From the NCBI GenBank assembly GCA_026182355.1, contig JAPFBL010000229.1, forward strand, positions 1 to 64,000: a DNA stretch of 64,000 bases, written 5' to 3'. A model generated the notes under the pieces. That model was not told the origin of the DNA. It searched no databases and saw only the letters and a program-made list of their open reading frames with translations. Numbering within the stretch: the stretch's first letter is position 1; each line of letters begins with the position of its first letter. The stretch comes from Hermatobates lingyangjiaoensis. Its lineage: Eukaryota > Arthropoda > Insecta > Hemiptera > Hermatobatidae. Shown here in pieces: positions 37,909 through 51,149 of the stretch. The position numbers and the translations under genes were made by a program.

Positions 37909-40693
37909 TTGTTCTTATTTCATTTCAAGAATAATTAATTCATGACTGGAGGTAATTTTTTTGTTACTATATTCTTTCAATGCATTCTAAAAGGGTTTAG
38001 TATATAGCAGCTCCTAGTGTGGAATAGTTTACATCCGTTTCATTCGTTTATATAAATTTCAAAGAACTTAACAGTTTGTGGACTCTTTAGTTGTTTCATA
38101 CATTTCTTAGTAATGACTGAGAGCTTAAATCACAAGAATGCCAGCCGTAATAGTAGCAGTACAGACCCTTGCCACGCAAGGGCACATCCGGCGGGCTGTC
38201 TGTAACGCCAGTGCCATTAGATTATACGCTACATTATAGTTGAATTGCACAACTACAATCATTATAAATCATATCAATAACTTATATTTTATTAGTGTAA
38301 TGATTTTGATTATATTAATACATCGTTAAGGAATCAGAACATGGATCAAGAAATCATGAATATTATCAATTAATCAAATGTAATAAACAAAAAATAACAA
38401 TCAATTTATTGAGTATATTGGCGACATATGAGCACATGAAATACGAGTAGTTGTATAATACAGTTGAACTTTATAGAGGACATAAAACTTTCAGTTCATG
38501 TATAATTCAAGTACCTGCTACGAAATATTGTATATAATTATACCATTAAACCGAGGTGTCCTGCGTGTTGCTTACATTATATAAGAAGACACTGAGAATC
38601 AAAATAATAATTTCCCTCTGCAGGTTTGTTTATTTTTCATTTTCTAGCTATGATTGCTAGTAGTTAAGTACTAATTTTACTGGCACAATGAATGCGCGGG
38701 TGTAAATGGCAGCATATTCCAATACATGTGTCTAACTAGGCCTGTTTTATGTATAATATTCAAGTAGTCACTGAAATGTGGCAGCATTGTACTAAATATC
38801 TGTCTTACAAGTTAGTCACTGCCATGACTAATTATCAATTGTAAACTTGATAATTATCATTGAAATCGAAGTTTTTTGTGACGAGCAATATTTAAAAGTG
38901 TTGCACTGCTCCCAAACTTTAACAACCAATACAAAATTTATCAATGCTACAGCATTGTGTAGCAAATATATGTCATTAAGTTAGGGACCAGTATGTTTGT
39001 AACATATTCCATCTAACCAGGTACTTCTGTCTCAAGAAATTACCAAAACCAGGGCAACATCAACATAACAGAATGTGACCCAAGTCATGTTACTATTCTT
39101 GTAAAGTGCAAAAAGTGCTTGTTAGTTGGGATAAATTGAAAAGAAAACCTATGTTTTAAAATATCAAGAAGTAAGAATTATAGTAAGGGGAATTTGAACT
39201 CTTTATGGCACTTCAGTTTCTATTCTCTATATTTTTATTATAAATGTGCTTCAGGTGTCTACTCCTGAAACAGCTCCTAGTGGTGCGTTATTATGGGACA
39301 CAGGAGACATTTTTATTTGCTCGGTTATTATTTGTTATTTCTTGGGCTATTTTTTGAATGATTAAGGTAGGTAATTTAACTAATGGCGTCCGCTTTTTAA
39401 TTTTCATTATAGTGCAGTGTCATAATGATAAGATATTTTATGGATGAAAGTCAAAGGGAACGTTTCAGAAGTAATCCAGTTATTGTACTCTTGTAATCAG
39501 TAAGAAGTATTCGGTGATCATATCCTCCTCAGACTATTTGTTAATAGTTATGGGAATGGAAGAAGTTAGACCGGTGTTTCCAAACACTTTTATCACTTCT
39601 CCTCTCAAAGCACAATTCAGCCATCCCCCACCCCTCTAATCGTTATATAACTCTATATAATCATTTGAAAAAAATGCATCATATCCCAATAGATTTCAAT
39701 GGTGGAATAAAAAAAATTTAATAATCTCACCTTTCACTCAGAACTCCTAATGAGATTAATGCCATTTGTGTTTGCTAACGTATTTACTCTAGAATCAATG
39801 CTGCTCAGAAGTAGTTTCAAATCCCTCTTTTTTACAATTTGTAGACAATTTCTTTTCTTAATAAGAAGTTTAGAAACTGCACTAAATCCGAATTCAGTCG
39901 TGTAAGACAGTGGAAAAGAAAGGAAGTAAAGTTTAATTGCCTCCCATAAATTTCGATATCATTTGGGAATTTCTTTCTTCATTGAAAAATCTACATATGA
40001 TTTCTGCATAATACAAAGTAGTTTTTATAATAGAAAATTAAGTATTCTTGAAGTTTGAGATTATTGTCAATTGTTCAAACAAGTAACACTAATCTGGAAA
40101 CTTCTCATACCAATTGATCCTCACTCAAATCATTGGTTTATTATATTCTAAGATTTGGCTGACTGTGTCGAACAGAAAACAAAACTTGGATAACCACCTC
40201 ATATCAGCGAGGCGAATGAAACTATCAAATTCTTCAATAATATCAATACAAGCTTCATGTAATACTCAGGGATTGAGGTGTTGGCTGCTCATGTTATTCA
40301 CGAATATACACCAATGCTTAGGGAATCATGAAGATGACAGTTCATGTTTTTGGCAGCCAAATGATGACGATGAATTACAAAATATCTCGTAAAAAATTTT
40401 TGGTACTGTTTATCTTTTTTTTTTTTTTTTTTTTAATAAGAGGGAAATTCTTAATATTTTCAGTCAAACTGGTTATAGTTTTCTATCTTAAACTAAAGAT
40501 TTCTTTGATTAAAAGGCCTCACATGTTTTGTATTTTATACCATTAATTTCGTTATTACATAACAGTTCTATTATGTAATGCTTATTATTAGCCATCTTGA
40601 GTAGAATTACTTCAAAAGAGCAAAACTGACTGCTTAGAACATATAACTAACGATATGAAGTATACTGCTAATCTATATTATCAGGGGCTCCCA
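37908..40693. other. no recognised gene; short hairpin island at 38161-38203
   Basis: AT-rich. 38161-38203 is a G+C-rich nested hairpin: ACAGAC...GTCTGT outside, CCCTTG-CCACG-CAAGGG inside. A 22-base T run lies near 40413-40434. Confidence 0.4.
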
Positions 40694-40919
40694 TAAACGT
40701 TTAGACCTTTTGAGTGTCCACGAACTTTTGGACACATAGTTACCTTCTCGCTTAGACTCGCACACACACAGACACACACACACACACACACACACACATA
40801 AATACACCTTTTTAAAATAAATTATAGAAATTGGTGAGTGTGTGTGTTTAGACGTTTAGACCTTTTGAGTGTCCACGAACTTTTGGACACATAGTTACCT
40901 TCTCGCTTAGACTCGCACA

Positions 40920-40954
<35 letters not shown>

Positions 40955-41081
40955 CACACACACATAAATACACCTTTTTAAAATAAATTATAGAAATTGG
41001 TGAGTGTGTGTGTTTAGACGTTTAGACCTTTTGAGTGTCCACGAACTTTTGGACACATAGTTACCTTCTCGCTTAGACTCG

Positions 41082-41140
<59 letters not shown>

Positions 41141-41330
41141 CTTTTTAAAATAAATTATAGAAATTGGTGAGTGTGTGTGTTTAGACGTTTAGACCTTTTG
41201 AGTGTCCACGAACTTTTGGACACATAGTTACCTTCTCGCTTAGACTCGACAACACACATAAACATGCACAGACACTAACTACACACACACACACACACAC
41301 ACATACACACACCCAACCCAACACAACACA

Positions 41331-41385
<55 letters not shown>

Positions 41386-41494
41386 TACACCTTTTTAAAA
41401 TAAATTATAGAAATTGGTGAGTGTGTGTGTTCAGACGTTTAGACCTTTTGAGTGTCCACGAACTTTTGGACACATAGTTACCTACTCGCTTAGA

Positions 41495-41536
<42 letters not shown>

Positions 41537-41651
41537 ACATAAATACACCTTTTTAAAATAAATTATAGAAATTGGTGAGTGTGTGTGTTCAGACGTTTAG
41601 ACCTTTTGAGTGTCCACGAACTTTTGGACACATAGTTACCTACTCGCTTAG

Positions 41652-41696
<45 letters not shown>

Positions 41697-41730
41697 AATA
41701 CACCTTTTTAACATAAATTTTAGAAATTGG
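40694..41730 (+). repeat. composite tandem repeat, six units with embedded (CA)n
   Basis: Six units start at CGTTTAGACCTTTTGAG: 40698, 40853, 41019, 41186, 41436 and 41594. Each has TGTCCACGAACTTTTGGACA (itself an inverted repeat, TGTCC/GGACA), ATAGTTACCT-CTCGCTTAG, a (CA)n tract of variable length, TACACCTTTTTAA and ATAAATTATAGAAATTGGTG. Unit length varies from 155 to 250 bp almost wholly through the CA tract. Confidence 0.95.
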
Positions 41731-44379
41731 TTAGGCTCAGTTTAATCAAATTGTATATAACTGATGAAATCTGTAATTAGTGATATTTCATTAGTACTAT
41801 ACTTTACTATTAGTAAAGGTAAAGAGTACTTATGAACATAATGTATGTGTAGTATTTGTTTTGCAATACAGACACACTTTGGCCAGCACTACCCCCCAAA
41901 AAACCAAGCCTCCTCTTCCTCATTAATCTCCATCTTGGGAATTTCTTTCTAAGTGTCTTCAAGTGATGTCTTTCTGTCTTGATAACAAACATGCTTTATA
42001 GATTTGGTTAAAGGTGCTATGAGTCGTCGTTAATATCCTGTGAACCTGAGCTCTCAGTAATTTAGTTTTGAATACATTTCATATAGTCCTATTCTTTATG
42101 TTTCTCATTCTCATTTCTGTAGATGCATTCATCCAGACTCTTTTAAAGTTAGAGTGTTTTATTAAGAGGTTGTCCCAGGTGAAACATACGAGCTGTTTTC
42201 CATTTTAAAGAATGCTAGGTCAGATAGCTAGCTCCTCCTCTTCACTTCCGTCTTCTTTTTCTGTGGAATACAAATTCTGCTTTTCAGAAACAGAATAAAC
42301 TTTATGACTTCTTTGGCAAGTAATGTTTATAAAATTCTAGTTATTTTTTTTACATTTCTACATTTGATTCTGTAAGCAACTAACAGAGTTCTGAATTATT
42401 ATATTTTAAATATTTATGAGTCATTAACCCTCCAATTATTTTAGACTTACATATATCTTATAATATATTTACACTTTTTCGATGAAAATACGATCCGAAA
42501 TGGACAAATACAATTAATGTACATAAAGAAACATAGAAAAATTAAAAACACACACTTACAGTTTCTAATTTTGGTATTTTCGTTGAACCGTTTTTAGGTG
42601 AGATAAGAGAGGGAAACCAAGCGCACTGGTACAGAGACGGTTGGAGATTTATATATATAATAAAATAAAAATAGAATATGGTTTTGTAATAGGACATCAA
42701 TTTTCTATATATAAACCGAGTGAATGAATAGTTCTAATATAAATAAGAACGCGGTCAGGTGTTTTTCAGATTGAAGTTTGAAAAAGGCTAACATTTTCGT
42801 TTTATTAAAAGGCTTGACTGTTCGATTTATCCTTGAGTTGATAAACTGCTGGCTGACGATCTGCCTCCTATAATGCATGTACTGTTGAGGTTACTCCTCG
42901 AGTTAAATATGTTTTTAAGTGAATTAAACTTTTTTTAAAAAAAAAGTTTATTTTACAAGAAGCTACACTTGTCAAGACATCAATACAAGAATTAAAAAAA
43001 GTTATGTCTAATTTACGACTAACGTAGTTAACAACAGATCTCAAGTCTTTATTTGTTGAAACGCTATCAGTGATAGCGGTAGGGTGTTTTCTAGTGTGGG
43101 CTAGGTGAACCACCAAGAGCGTGCAGATGTGTCTGTGGTCAGCGGTTGAAGTTTCCTATGACTGATAAAGGTTTTGTCCGCAGGAGTTTCTGTTGTCTGC
43201 GGTTGTTGTTTTTTATAACTGATAAAATAGGTTTCCAATAACTCTGGGTGATAACCTCCTCAGTAAGCCTTATCTTTACGTGTCATCGTGATGACTTCTC
43301 TGTCTTGATAATAAATATGATTCTGAGATTTGTTTCAAGTTGTTTTGGAGTCGTTGCTAATATTCAATAAACCTGAGGTCTCAGTATTTTAGTTTTTAAC
43401 ACATTTCATCTATTTTTCTTCTTCGACAACATATTTATCTTGAAACGTCGACAACTCTCAAATGTCAACGTTTCATTTATTACATCAAACATTCGTCAAA
43501 GGTCTAAAAACAGATGAAAAAAATTATTCATTAAATATAGATATAAACAAAAAAATCAGAGACTATCAGGAGTAGACTATAATAGAGGACGAAGTGAGAG
43601 AGGTTTCCGAAGGACACACGCCGAAGGACGGAGCGCGAATGAAACATATTTTTTTATTTCTTTTTCTTTCTTTTTCTGTGACTTGCTTTCTGTGATTAGG
43701 AGTTTTGTGGTCCGTGTGGACCGTTTAGTCAATTTAGTATATATATATTACAATAAATTATATTTAAAACAATCTGCTGCAAAACCTGTTATGAAGAAAT
43801 ACTATTAAATTTCATATTATATGATTTATATAATTAACTGATGTCTGGTTCCTTTTAACACGTATCATTTCCAATGTTCTTCTTATAGAATGCTGGGGTA
43901 ACTTTAGGTACATGTGGTTTCAAAACTTTGCGAGAAGTACTCAGATAACTCCTTTCCCTAATTTATTATCCCTTTTCCTCTTATTACTTTCTGCTATCTT
44001 ATTATAACCTATACCTTTAACCTTAATCAATATACCTCTTTTATCCTATAACATTATTTAATATCTGATATTAGTTATAAATGTCTCCTTCTATTATGCA
44101 CAAGTTTATTTAATCTGCCTCTTTCCCTTATAACTTCTTTTCAACTTCTTCTTTCACTTTGAATCTTCTTTAACCATTCTAATAACCATAAACCAGTCCT
44201 AAACTATTTTTCATATACCTTACATAACTCTCTCCCCTCGTATTATTGCCTTCTTTAACCTTATTTTCTTCTGCTAATATATTACATAATTTTCTTGTTT
44301 CTTATCTTTATTTAAACTTCCGTTGTAATAATTTTTTAATCTTTTCTAATTCACTGGGGATATATATAACAAGGAGATG
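41731..44379. other. no recognised gene; solo family A hairpin at 41797-41822
   Basis: CTATACTTTACTATTAGTAA at about 41799 is the family A terminal palindrome without a body. The rest is AT-rich, with C/T-rich sequence at 43940-44330. Confidence 0.35.
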
Positions 44380-44530
44380 TATTATAAGACAAAATTTCAC
44401 AATAAAGACGTGAAATAACAACCAATGTTCAAACCACAATAAGAAATGAGAAAAAAAAAAGACTAAGATCTTTTATTTGCTACAGAGTGTCCTCGCCAAC
44501 ACCAAAACCCAACTCAATTGAATTGTTGGA
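44380..44530 (-). repeat. Penelope-like tail, diverged copy
   Basis: On plus: TTCAAACCACAATAAGAAATG, GACTAAGATCTTTT, then ACCAAAACCCAACTCAATTG, the same order as the PLE tail at 12115-12215. Confidence 0.6.
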
Positions 44531-46249
44531 AGATTTTACTCTTTTTTTTTCATTTGTTATTGTGGTTATTAACATTTATATTTATGTAATAACAATTAAT
44601 TATGTAATGAAAATTAATGACAAAAAAAAGCAAAAAGAGAGAATATGAGACGTATATGAGAAGTATCTCCAATTTTTCTAAGATAACAACAACAATTAAT
44701 GTTTAAATTATAATTAAGCAAAATTATTCTCAATGGAGTTTCGATTTTGTGACGTCATCACAATCAATGAAAACATTACAGAAAAGTGAGAGTATTGCGT
44801 TAAATATCATGTTACAAGCGTACTCACAGTCATAGCAAGGGCATTAAGAGGAACTTTGCGTCCGTCCAACAAATACATCCCTTTACCAACATGAAAAATA
44901 ACATTTAGTTTAGTAGAATTTAGTGTAACATACTAAATTTCAATGTACGTTATGAAGTAAAAATAGTTTCTGTTATAAGATTATTTAGGGTAATACATTT
45001 TCCATCATGTATAACAACTTTTACCATAATTACATTCAAAGTCATTAAAATAGCTTTTCTGTTTATAACAACATTAAAGTTAAGAGCTATTCATGTATTA
45101 CATGATATATAGATCTGTTAACTTTTCATAGTGTTGGATAACTTTCCAGAACACTATTGAAAATATTTTCTGAAATGAATCAGAAAGTCTCAAATTTTTG
45201 ATAATATATTTTTTTCTGACTATTGCCTAGGATACTGATTATTGTAAATTAGAAATTAGTGTAAAGATAGAATAGAATAACAATTTTTGGTTTTAGAAAT
45301 TTGGGTGATATGATAGATAAAGACATTTTTGACAATGATAGCTTTTCCTTATTAATTAGAAGGAATTTCAATCTACCTATAAAGAACGGAAGAAGTGAAA
45401 CAAACCTGTTATAATGATGCATTTACGATGAGTGCATTCTATTTGTCATATCATTCGAGTTTCTGACCTTGAAGAACTCGTCTTCTAAGTTACATCTCAA
45501 CAAAATGAAGACCTTATTAAAGCGCATCACCGAAGGACTTTCGTCTGAACCTGTGATAAAATGTAGACAGAAAACAAAATCTCCCATGATATTTAACTCT
45601 AATTTATAAATAAAACATGGAAAATATAATTCATAATTACATTTACTTTTTTTCGCTATTATACAACGTAATGAAAGTATATGAATTGTTAAGTTTTGTA
45701 ATAGTCAATAAGATTTACACAAAATATAGATCTTAAGGTTTACAAAACCCTTTATCCAGCATGGTTGCGCTGAACTACTTGTTGTTCAAAAAGTAAATTA
45801 TGATTACTTACGAAAGTATACATCTTCATAAAACTAAAATGTATTCATGTCTTTGAAGGATGTTTGGAATTATTCTTGATCACTTCAGCAAAACACGAAA
45901 AAATTATATTTTCTTTATGTGTAGTGACAAATTTAAAGCTAATAAAGTTATTTCCGGGATGCAGACAGAAATATATCTTTTTACATTGGTGTAACTACGA
46001 TTATGAAAGGGCTTTATTAGACTCCGCATTGTAAAATAAATAAAAATTTTTTTCTTGAATAAGGGTTTTTACATTGAAATAACGGAATACTGTCAATTAA
46101 TTTCAGTTCAATTTAGATCAAATTATTTGACTTCATCTGACTTCCTGTGCCACAGTGATGTTTGAAGGATTTTCGGTGATGTGAAATCTTTAAAAGGAAC
46201 TGAAAATATTGCTCGTTAAATTGTATTTCTGACGTGGGCTACAGTGGCC
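44531..46249. other. no recognised feature
   Basis: AT-rich intronic sequence. Confidence 0.3.
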
Positions 46250-46560
46250 CTGTGTAAAGTACGCGAACAGATAAACCTCTCTCTCTGGTAGAGGAGTGCT
46301 GGCATTCTATAAAGGAATTGTGTTTGGTGGGGACAAAGCGGTTAGGAGGGCGCTCTGATTGAGAGGCATGTTTTAAAGATGACGACGCAGATTGATTCCG
46401 AATGCACATACATCACGTGACTAAAGGCTGTGCAATGCTGCAGCTGAATCATTCATAACCAGCCGAGTGCAGGCGATGACTTGATTCGCCTTTATGCATT
46501 ACACCTTACCCCAGTCTAATCGCATTCCCGTCATTAATAACTTCCCTTCCTATCAAAACA
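46250..46560. promoter_or_regulatory. G+C-richer single-copy island, candidate intronic enhancer
   Basis: Stands out from AT-rich flanks, lacks an ORF and has no copy elsewhere in the window. It contains ATCACGTGACT (CACGTG E-box), GCTGCAGCTGAATC (CAGCTG E-box), GTCATTAATAAC (homeodomain-type) and TTTATGC. These motifs are short and only suggestive. Confidence 0.25.
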
Positions 46561-46798
46561 CGTCTTATTCATTTCTCCAATCAGAAGTAAAATGCTTATT
46601 TATTAACTCAGTGGTTTGTATTTTGTAATCAAACAAAAAACAATAAGTTGTTTTATCGAACAATAGTATGATGCAGATTTGGTTTGGTAGCAATTTCATA
46701 TTATCTTTTGTCGCCTATTTCGATTAGAGTGGTAGAATAAAAGCTGACTTGCTGATATTAAATAAATTGATTGAAGAAAATTATTTAAAAATTGAAGT

Positions 46799-46905
46799 AG
46801 GTTAGGTTAGGTTGCAGTGGTAGTCCCACAAGGGAACACATGTAGGCCGAGCATTGGCTCTTTGTGATACCACACAATCAAGATTGATTCAACAGTGGAA
46901 GTCCT
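46799..46905 (+). repeat. family F repeat (TTAGG-like start), copy 2
   Basis: GTAGGTTAGGTTAGGTTGCA then GTGGTAGTCCCACAAGGGAA and GTAGGCCGAGC; second copy of 31200-31330. The (TTAGG)-like start is only three units long. Confidence 0.8.
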
Positions 46906-47978
46906 ACATTTCGCCTAACTCAAGTGTATTTAGAAATAATTGAAGTATAAATTGTATTTCAAACAAGGAACACGTCAAACGTTCAAAGCGTATAGTGTGC
47001 GAATAGCCTATGTTTTTTATTTAGAATAAGATATACCGACTTTTGACATTTTTCTGGCAGAGCCACCAACATTACATATTTAACTGTAATAAAATAATAA
47101 ATTGTCCTACGCTAGTGAGTGGACCTTTGTAAGAAGTGAGATAGTCTTTGAAATTGTATGTAACAATCTGTGGAAAGCAACCTAAATTATTATACACTAC
47201 TTTTGCAAAGGTATTAGAGAAAAATACTCAAAACAACTACGGCAACAACAGATAACACTCTCTCAAGTAGGTCATAGAGTTAAGGTAAAACTATTGTATC
47301 ATGGTCCGATGGACATTTTGGGTGTTATAGGTACAGCAAGTCTGATGAAATCTTTTCTAGGGCTAGTATGTCTGCCCCCGATTTCACTACACAAATAGAC
47401 CAAACAAGAGGAAAAACAATCAGTTATTGAGCAGCTGGAGTAGAACAAAATTAAACCGGTTTAAACGTGGGATCAAGGAAAAAAACGTCATACTAAAAGT
47501 ATAAAACTAATGTTTTGTTTCTAAAGGACATCCAAAAAATGGAGTATTATTAACTGAAAAGTATTTAATATAAGAAAAGTGATAAATAATTTTGATTGCT
47601 CAGAGAAATTATAACTGTATTCAGAAATCAATAAATTTGTTTTATTCTGCTTACCAATTATCCGCTGGTATATGAAAATATATTTAATATATTTTGTACT
47701 TAAAAAAGAGGATGGGTATCCTATAGCTCTTTAAGAAACAGTTTCAACCAAAACTAGCAAAATTATTCTTAAAGGTTCAGGTGACAATGATATTAAACAT
47801 TTGATGAAAAAGTTAATAACATATTTTCATACTAAAGACATCTTTTATTTTTTGTGCATAAAACTTTTAGTTCAATCCCAACAACAGCCTCTACAACTTG
47901 TGAATTTTGTTATCATGTTAAAAAACTTCAGCTATACCACAATGCATGCATATTATTATTACCACTGAGGTTAGTATG
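46906..47978. other. no recognised feature
   Basis: AT-rich intronic sequence. Confidence 0.3.
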
Positions 47979-48159
47979 ATTTATATTATTATTATGGCAA
48001 ACCGTCATACCTCGTACAACGATGTTGGTGTCGTTGGAACGCTTTCGGACGTTGTCCATCTTCAATGGCAACTAACTAACTCGCAACGTCCAAAAGCGCT
48101 CCAACATCTCCAACATCATCGTACGTGCTATGACGGTTTGCCATAATAATAATATAAAT
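47979..48159. mobile_element. 181-bp foldback element
   Basis: About 71-bp imperfect inverted arms: the outer ends ATTTATATTATTATTATGG and CAAACCGTCATA are mirrored exactly at the right end (48129-48159), and inner parts match with scattered mismatches and end in GGACGTTG/CAACGTCC. The spacer is about 25 bp. ATACCACAATGC occurs just outside on the right (48161) and again at about 47936. Probably a non-autonomous foldback/MITE. Confidence 0.85.
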
Positions 48160-49836
48160 TATACCACAATGCTTTTACAGCCATATTGAATAGTCATTTG
48201 ATAGTGCACAAATTTAAAAGATTGAAAATTATTTTTTCACCAAGATTATAGAGTAGTGTACTTTTTAACTCATAAACTGTATATTAGTAGAAAGTTATTT
48301 TCTAGGATTTACATCCTAGTTCAGTACTGCCTTATAATTGTTGGTTGTACAATTAAATTACATTAACTGCTCAGAAATTAATTTTTGGAAAGAGAATCTT
48401 ATCTTAATGTTGGTTCTCTGAAGTTACCTAAAAAGTTTCTTAAGTCTGCCCTCAAAGATACAGCAGTATTTCTAGATTTTTAGAATGTACTGTATAAACC
48501 TGTTAAACTTGGCTTATCCACAATGCACATGACCATTACCACAAGATAACAGGTAATTCATGAATGTTTCAGAATGTGTATAACATTTTCAGATAGATAC
48601 CAGATGGAAGAAAAAGAAAAAATTACTTCAGACTAAATTCTAATTAAACTAATTTTTAAATAACCTGAAGAAGATAAATTTCATTTCAACAAGTGAAAGG
48701 ACAATGTACTTATAATAACTTGAAAATAATTTACCTTATTAACAAGGTTATCTGTGGTGTTTATTGAAATTGCGAATGGATGGTTGTTGACAACAATCCA
48801 GGAATCAACATATGAACAATTGAGTGAGTTACACAAATAGTGATATGTTAAATGTGGGTGATTAAGTTAAGGTGGAGAAGGAAGGGTTAAGCTTTCAATG
48901 TGACACACCGATGAGGTATACTATCACTCATCATTACTGTGCGCCAATCTGGAGTAAAATTTTTAGGATATCAAATTACTAAACGTTTAAAAACAATCCT
49001 GTGCTCTGTAACAACATTAATAATAATGATTCCATAATAATTAGATTTGTTGCATCGTTTATTTACTCCTGTTTCGCCAATGATTTTAAAACTGGGAGCC
49101 GTTAGGGATTTAAATCAGGAAAAGAGTGCTCAGATAATGAACTAAGTATATGGACAGTACCGTAGCAAGGGGAGGCGAGTGGACCCCCTGGGTGGTACGT
49201 GCTAGGGTGGGCATTTTAAGGGTATAAACATAGGAAATAAAAATAAGCAATAAAAAGCTAACAAAAAATCTGAAATGTTATACCAAAATGAGTTTTTAAG
49301 GTTCTTGATTGTAATTCCATTAATATAAATATTTTGAGGACTTTCTGGAATTTTAAAGGTTAGTGGATTATCAACGCGCGTGGTGGAGGGGAGGGGGGGT
49401 TGGCAAATTGTGTGTGGGATACTCCAATAAGAGAAGTTATACTGCCTTATATGGACTTGCAAATATTAATCAGCAAACATTATTCGTGACATTACTGAAA
49501 CTTTGTGGCGCTCTCTCGTAATTATTTTTGTTGAAAGTGAAACGAGAAAAAAATTTAAGATAAAAAAAAAGTGTGTGCCTTTGTTATGTAGAATTAAGTA
49601 GAGCATTGTATGAACTTAGGTACAATTGGAATACATTAATACTTCTCCGTAAATCAGGGAAAGCTGGAAGACATATCGAATGGATAGATACAGTCGATAA
49701 TGCTTCCTGAAATAAAAAATTAAGCTTTAAATCAATTCTATATCAATGCTGCTAGCAGACACAAAAAGAAACATATTGTAAACGGACTTTGATTGAAGTT
49801 AGTATGACATGAATCAGAAAACTGGACGAGTGCTTC
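48160..49836. other. no recognised gene; G-rich patch near 49155-49200 and 49370-49400
   Basis: AT-rich except for two short G-rich patches; the minus frame at 49202-49462 is not recognised. Confidence 0.3.
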
Positions 49837-50196
49837 ATGGTCACGAGTGACAAAGGTGAAGTTGGTTATGAGCTAGCTGAAAGTTCTGAGAAAGTTCTAA
49901 ACAGTGAAACGGTTTTTAGCATTCTAAGTATCTCAAAGATACTTGGCTTATCTTTAGAGAACAGAAGGTTGAATGAATTGTCTAGTCTCGTCAATGGAGC
50001 ATTGACCAGCTTATCTTTGATTAACATCCAGAATCGGCCGAGGATTAAACACTTCATTGCAGGCTATCAGATAAACGTACTACTAACAACTCATGGACGC
50101 ATTAATGAGTTTAGTTTTGCAGACTCAGAAGGTTTCTTTAGTTATGTACAGCCATTCATAACACGGGATCATATTCGTTTTAACTATAACATTTAG
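49837..50196 (+). CDS. unidentified 119-codon open frame
   Basis: One of the longer ATG-to-stop frames of the window, less AT-rich than its flanks. The product is hydrophilic with an evenly mixed composition (acidic start, E-N-R-R-L-N-E-L-S-S-L in the middle, R-I-K-H-F-I later). It has no signal peptide, membrane segment or motif I know, and no second copy in the window. It could be a relic of a transposon or host gene, or simply chance; splice signals are not obvious. Confidence 0.15.
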   Translation: MVTSDKGEVGYELAESSEKVLNSETVFSILSISKILGLSLENRRLNELSSLVNGALTSLSLINIQNRPRIKHFIAGYQINVLLTTHGRINEFSFADSEGFFSYVQPFITRDHIRFNYNI

Positions 50197-50734
50197 AAGA
50201 ATCGTCATAACAATTGCTTAGTGATACACTAATTACTTCATACCAACTCCTTAGAAATACACTAATTACTTAGAAATATTATCATTTATTTTTTGTAAAT
50301 GTAAATAACATTTTTTTTACAGTGTTTTAAAAAAGCAATAATATTCATTAGTATTTTAAAAAAATTCCTAACTAATATCTAATTTACACTATTTTGTATG
50401 CCTGTCTCAACTTAATATATCAACATATCATCTGCCAATCAAACATGCTAACTCATGTTACTATAATTACATATTATTTTTATGTAAGCTTTTATTATTA
50501 TAATTTCATTATTATAATATTTGACATAATACTATAATACATTATCATCACATGTTAAAATAAATGTGCTTTACTTGGAGCAATAGAGACCCTCAAAAGA
50601 AAAACCATTAAACAAATTTTTTAGAGTAAATTTCAGTAAAAATAATGCTTGAGATAATGAATATCGTAATTAGAGTTTGTTCATAATGTACAATTAAAAA
50701 AAAATATTTAAAAATGTAATATTCTAATGTAGTG
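50197..50734. other. no recognised feature
   Basis: AT-rich spacer. Confidence 0.3.
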
Positions 50735-50805
50735 CAAGCATTTATTATATGGTATTTACTCATTGTAGGGTAAAAAGTTAAAAATCCCCCAACAATAATC
50801 AATTC
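50735..50805 (-). repeat. family D tail fragment
   Basis: On minus: AACTTTTTACCCTACAATGA, GTAAATACCATATAATAA, then GCACTACATTAGAATATTAC, as in the end of the copy at 6153-6500. Confidence 0.75.
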
Positions 50806-51149
50806 ATATCCCATTTTGCCAAACATTTAGTCACAATAACCACCAAGTTTCCCAAACCAAAACATACAAATATTACATAGAAACAATAAATTCCGTGAAA
50901 CAACTATTTAGAAGGGTATTGAATTAACAAATTAGTGCGCGATAATTCTTCTACTTGCCTTAATGAGCAAATTCCTAAGTGTACAACTTTTCTTAATTTA
51001 TTTATAGGTATATAAAAAAAAAGTTCTATTTTCTCTTTATTCTTATATTTTGTATTTCGTTATAGTTCCCTGTGTTATATTTTCAATATGTTTCCTACAC
51101 TTAGTCTTATAGCATATATAAAGGCACAGCCAAACCTTTAGAAAAAAAA
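50806..51149. other. no recognised feature
   Basis: AT-rich spacer. Confidence 0.3.

Noticed and set aside
41181..41390. Minus-strand frame with long C-V-C-V runs
   Set aside because: Pure translation of the CA microsatellites in the composite tandem repeat.
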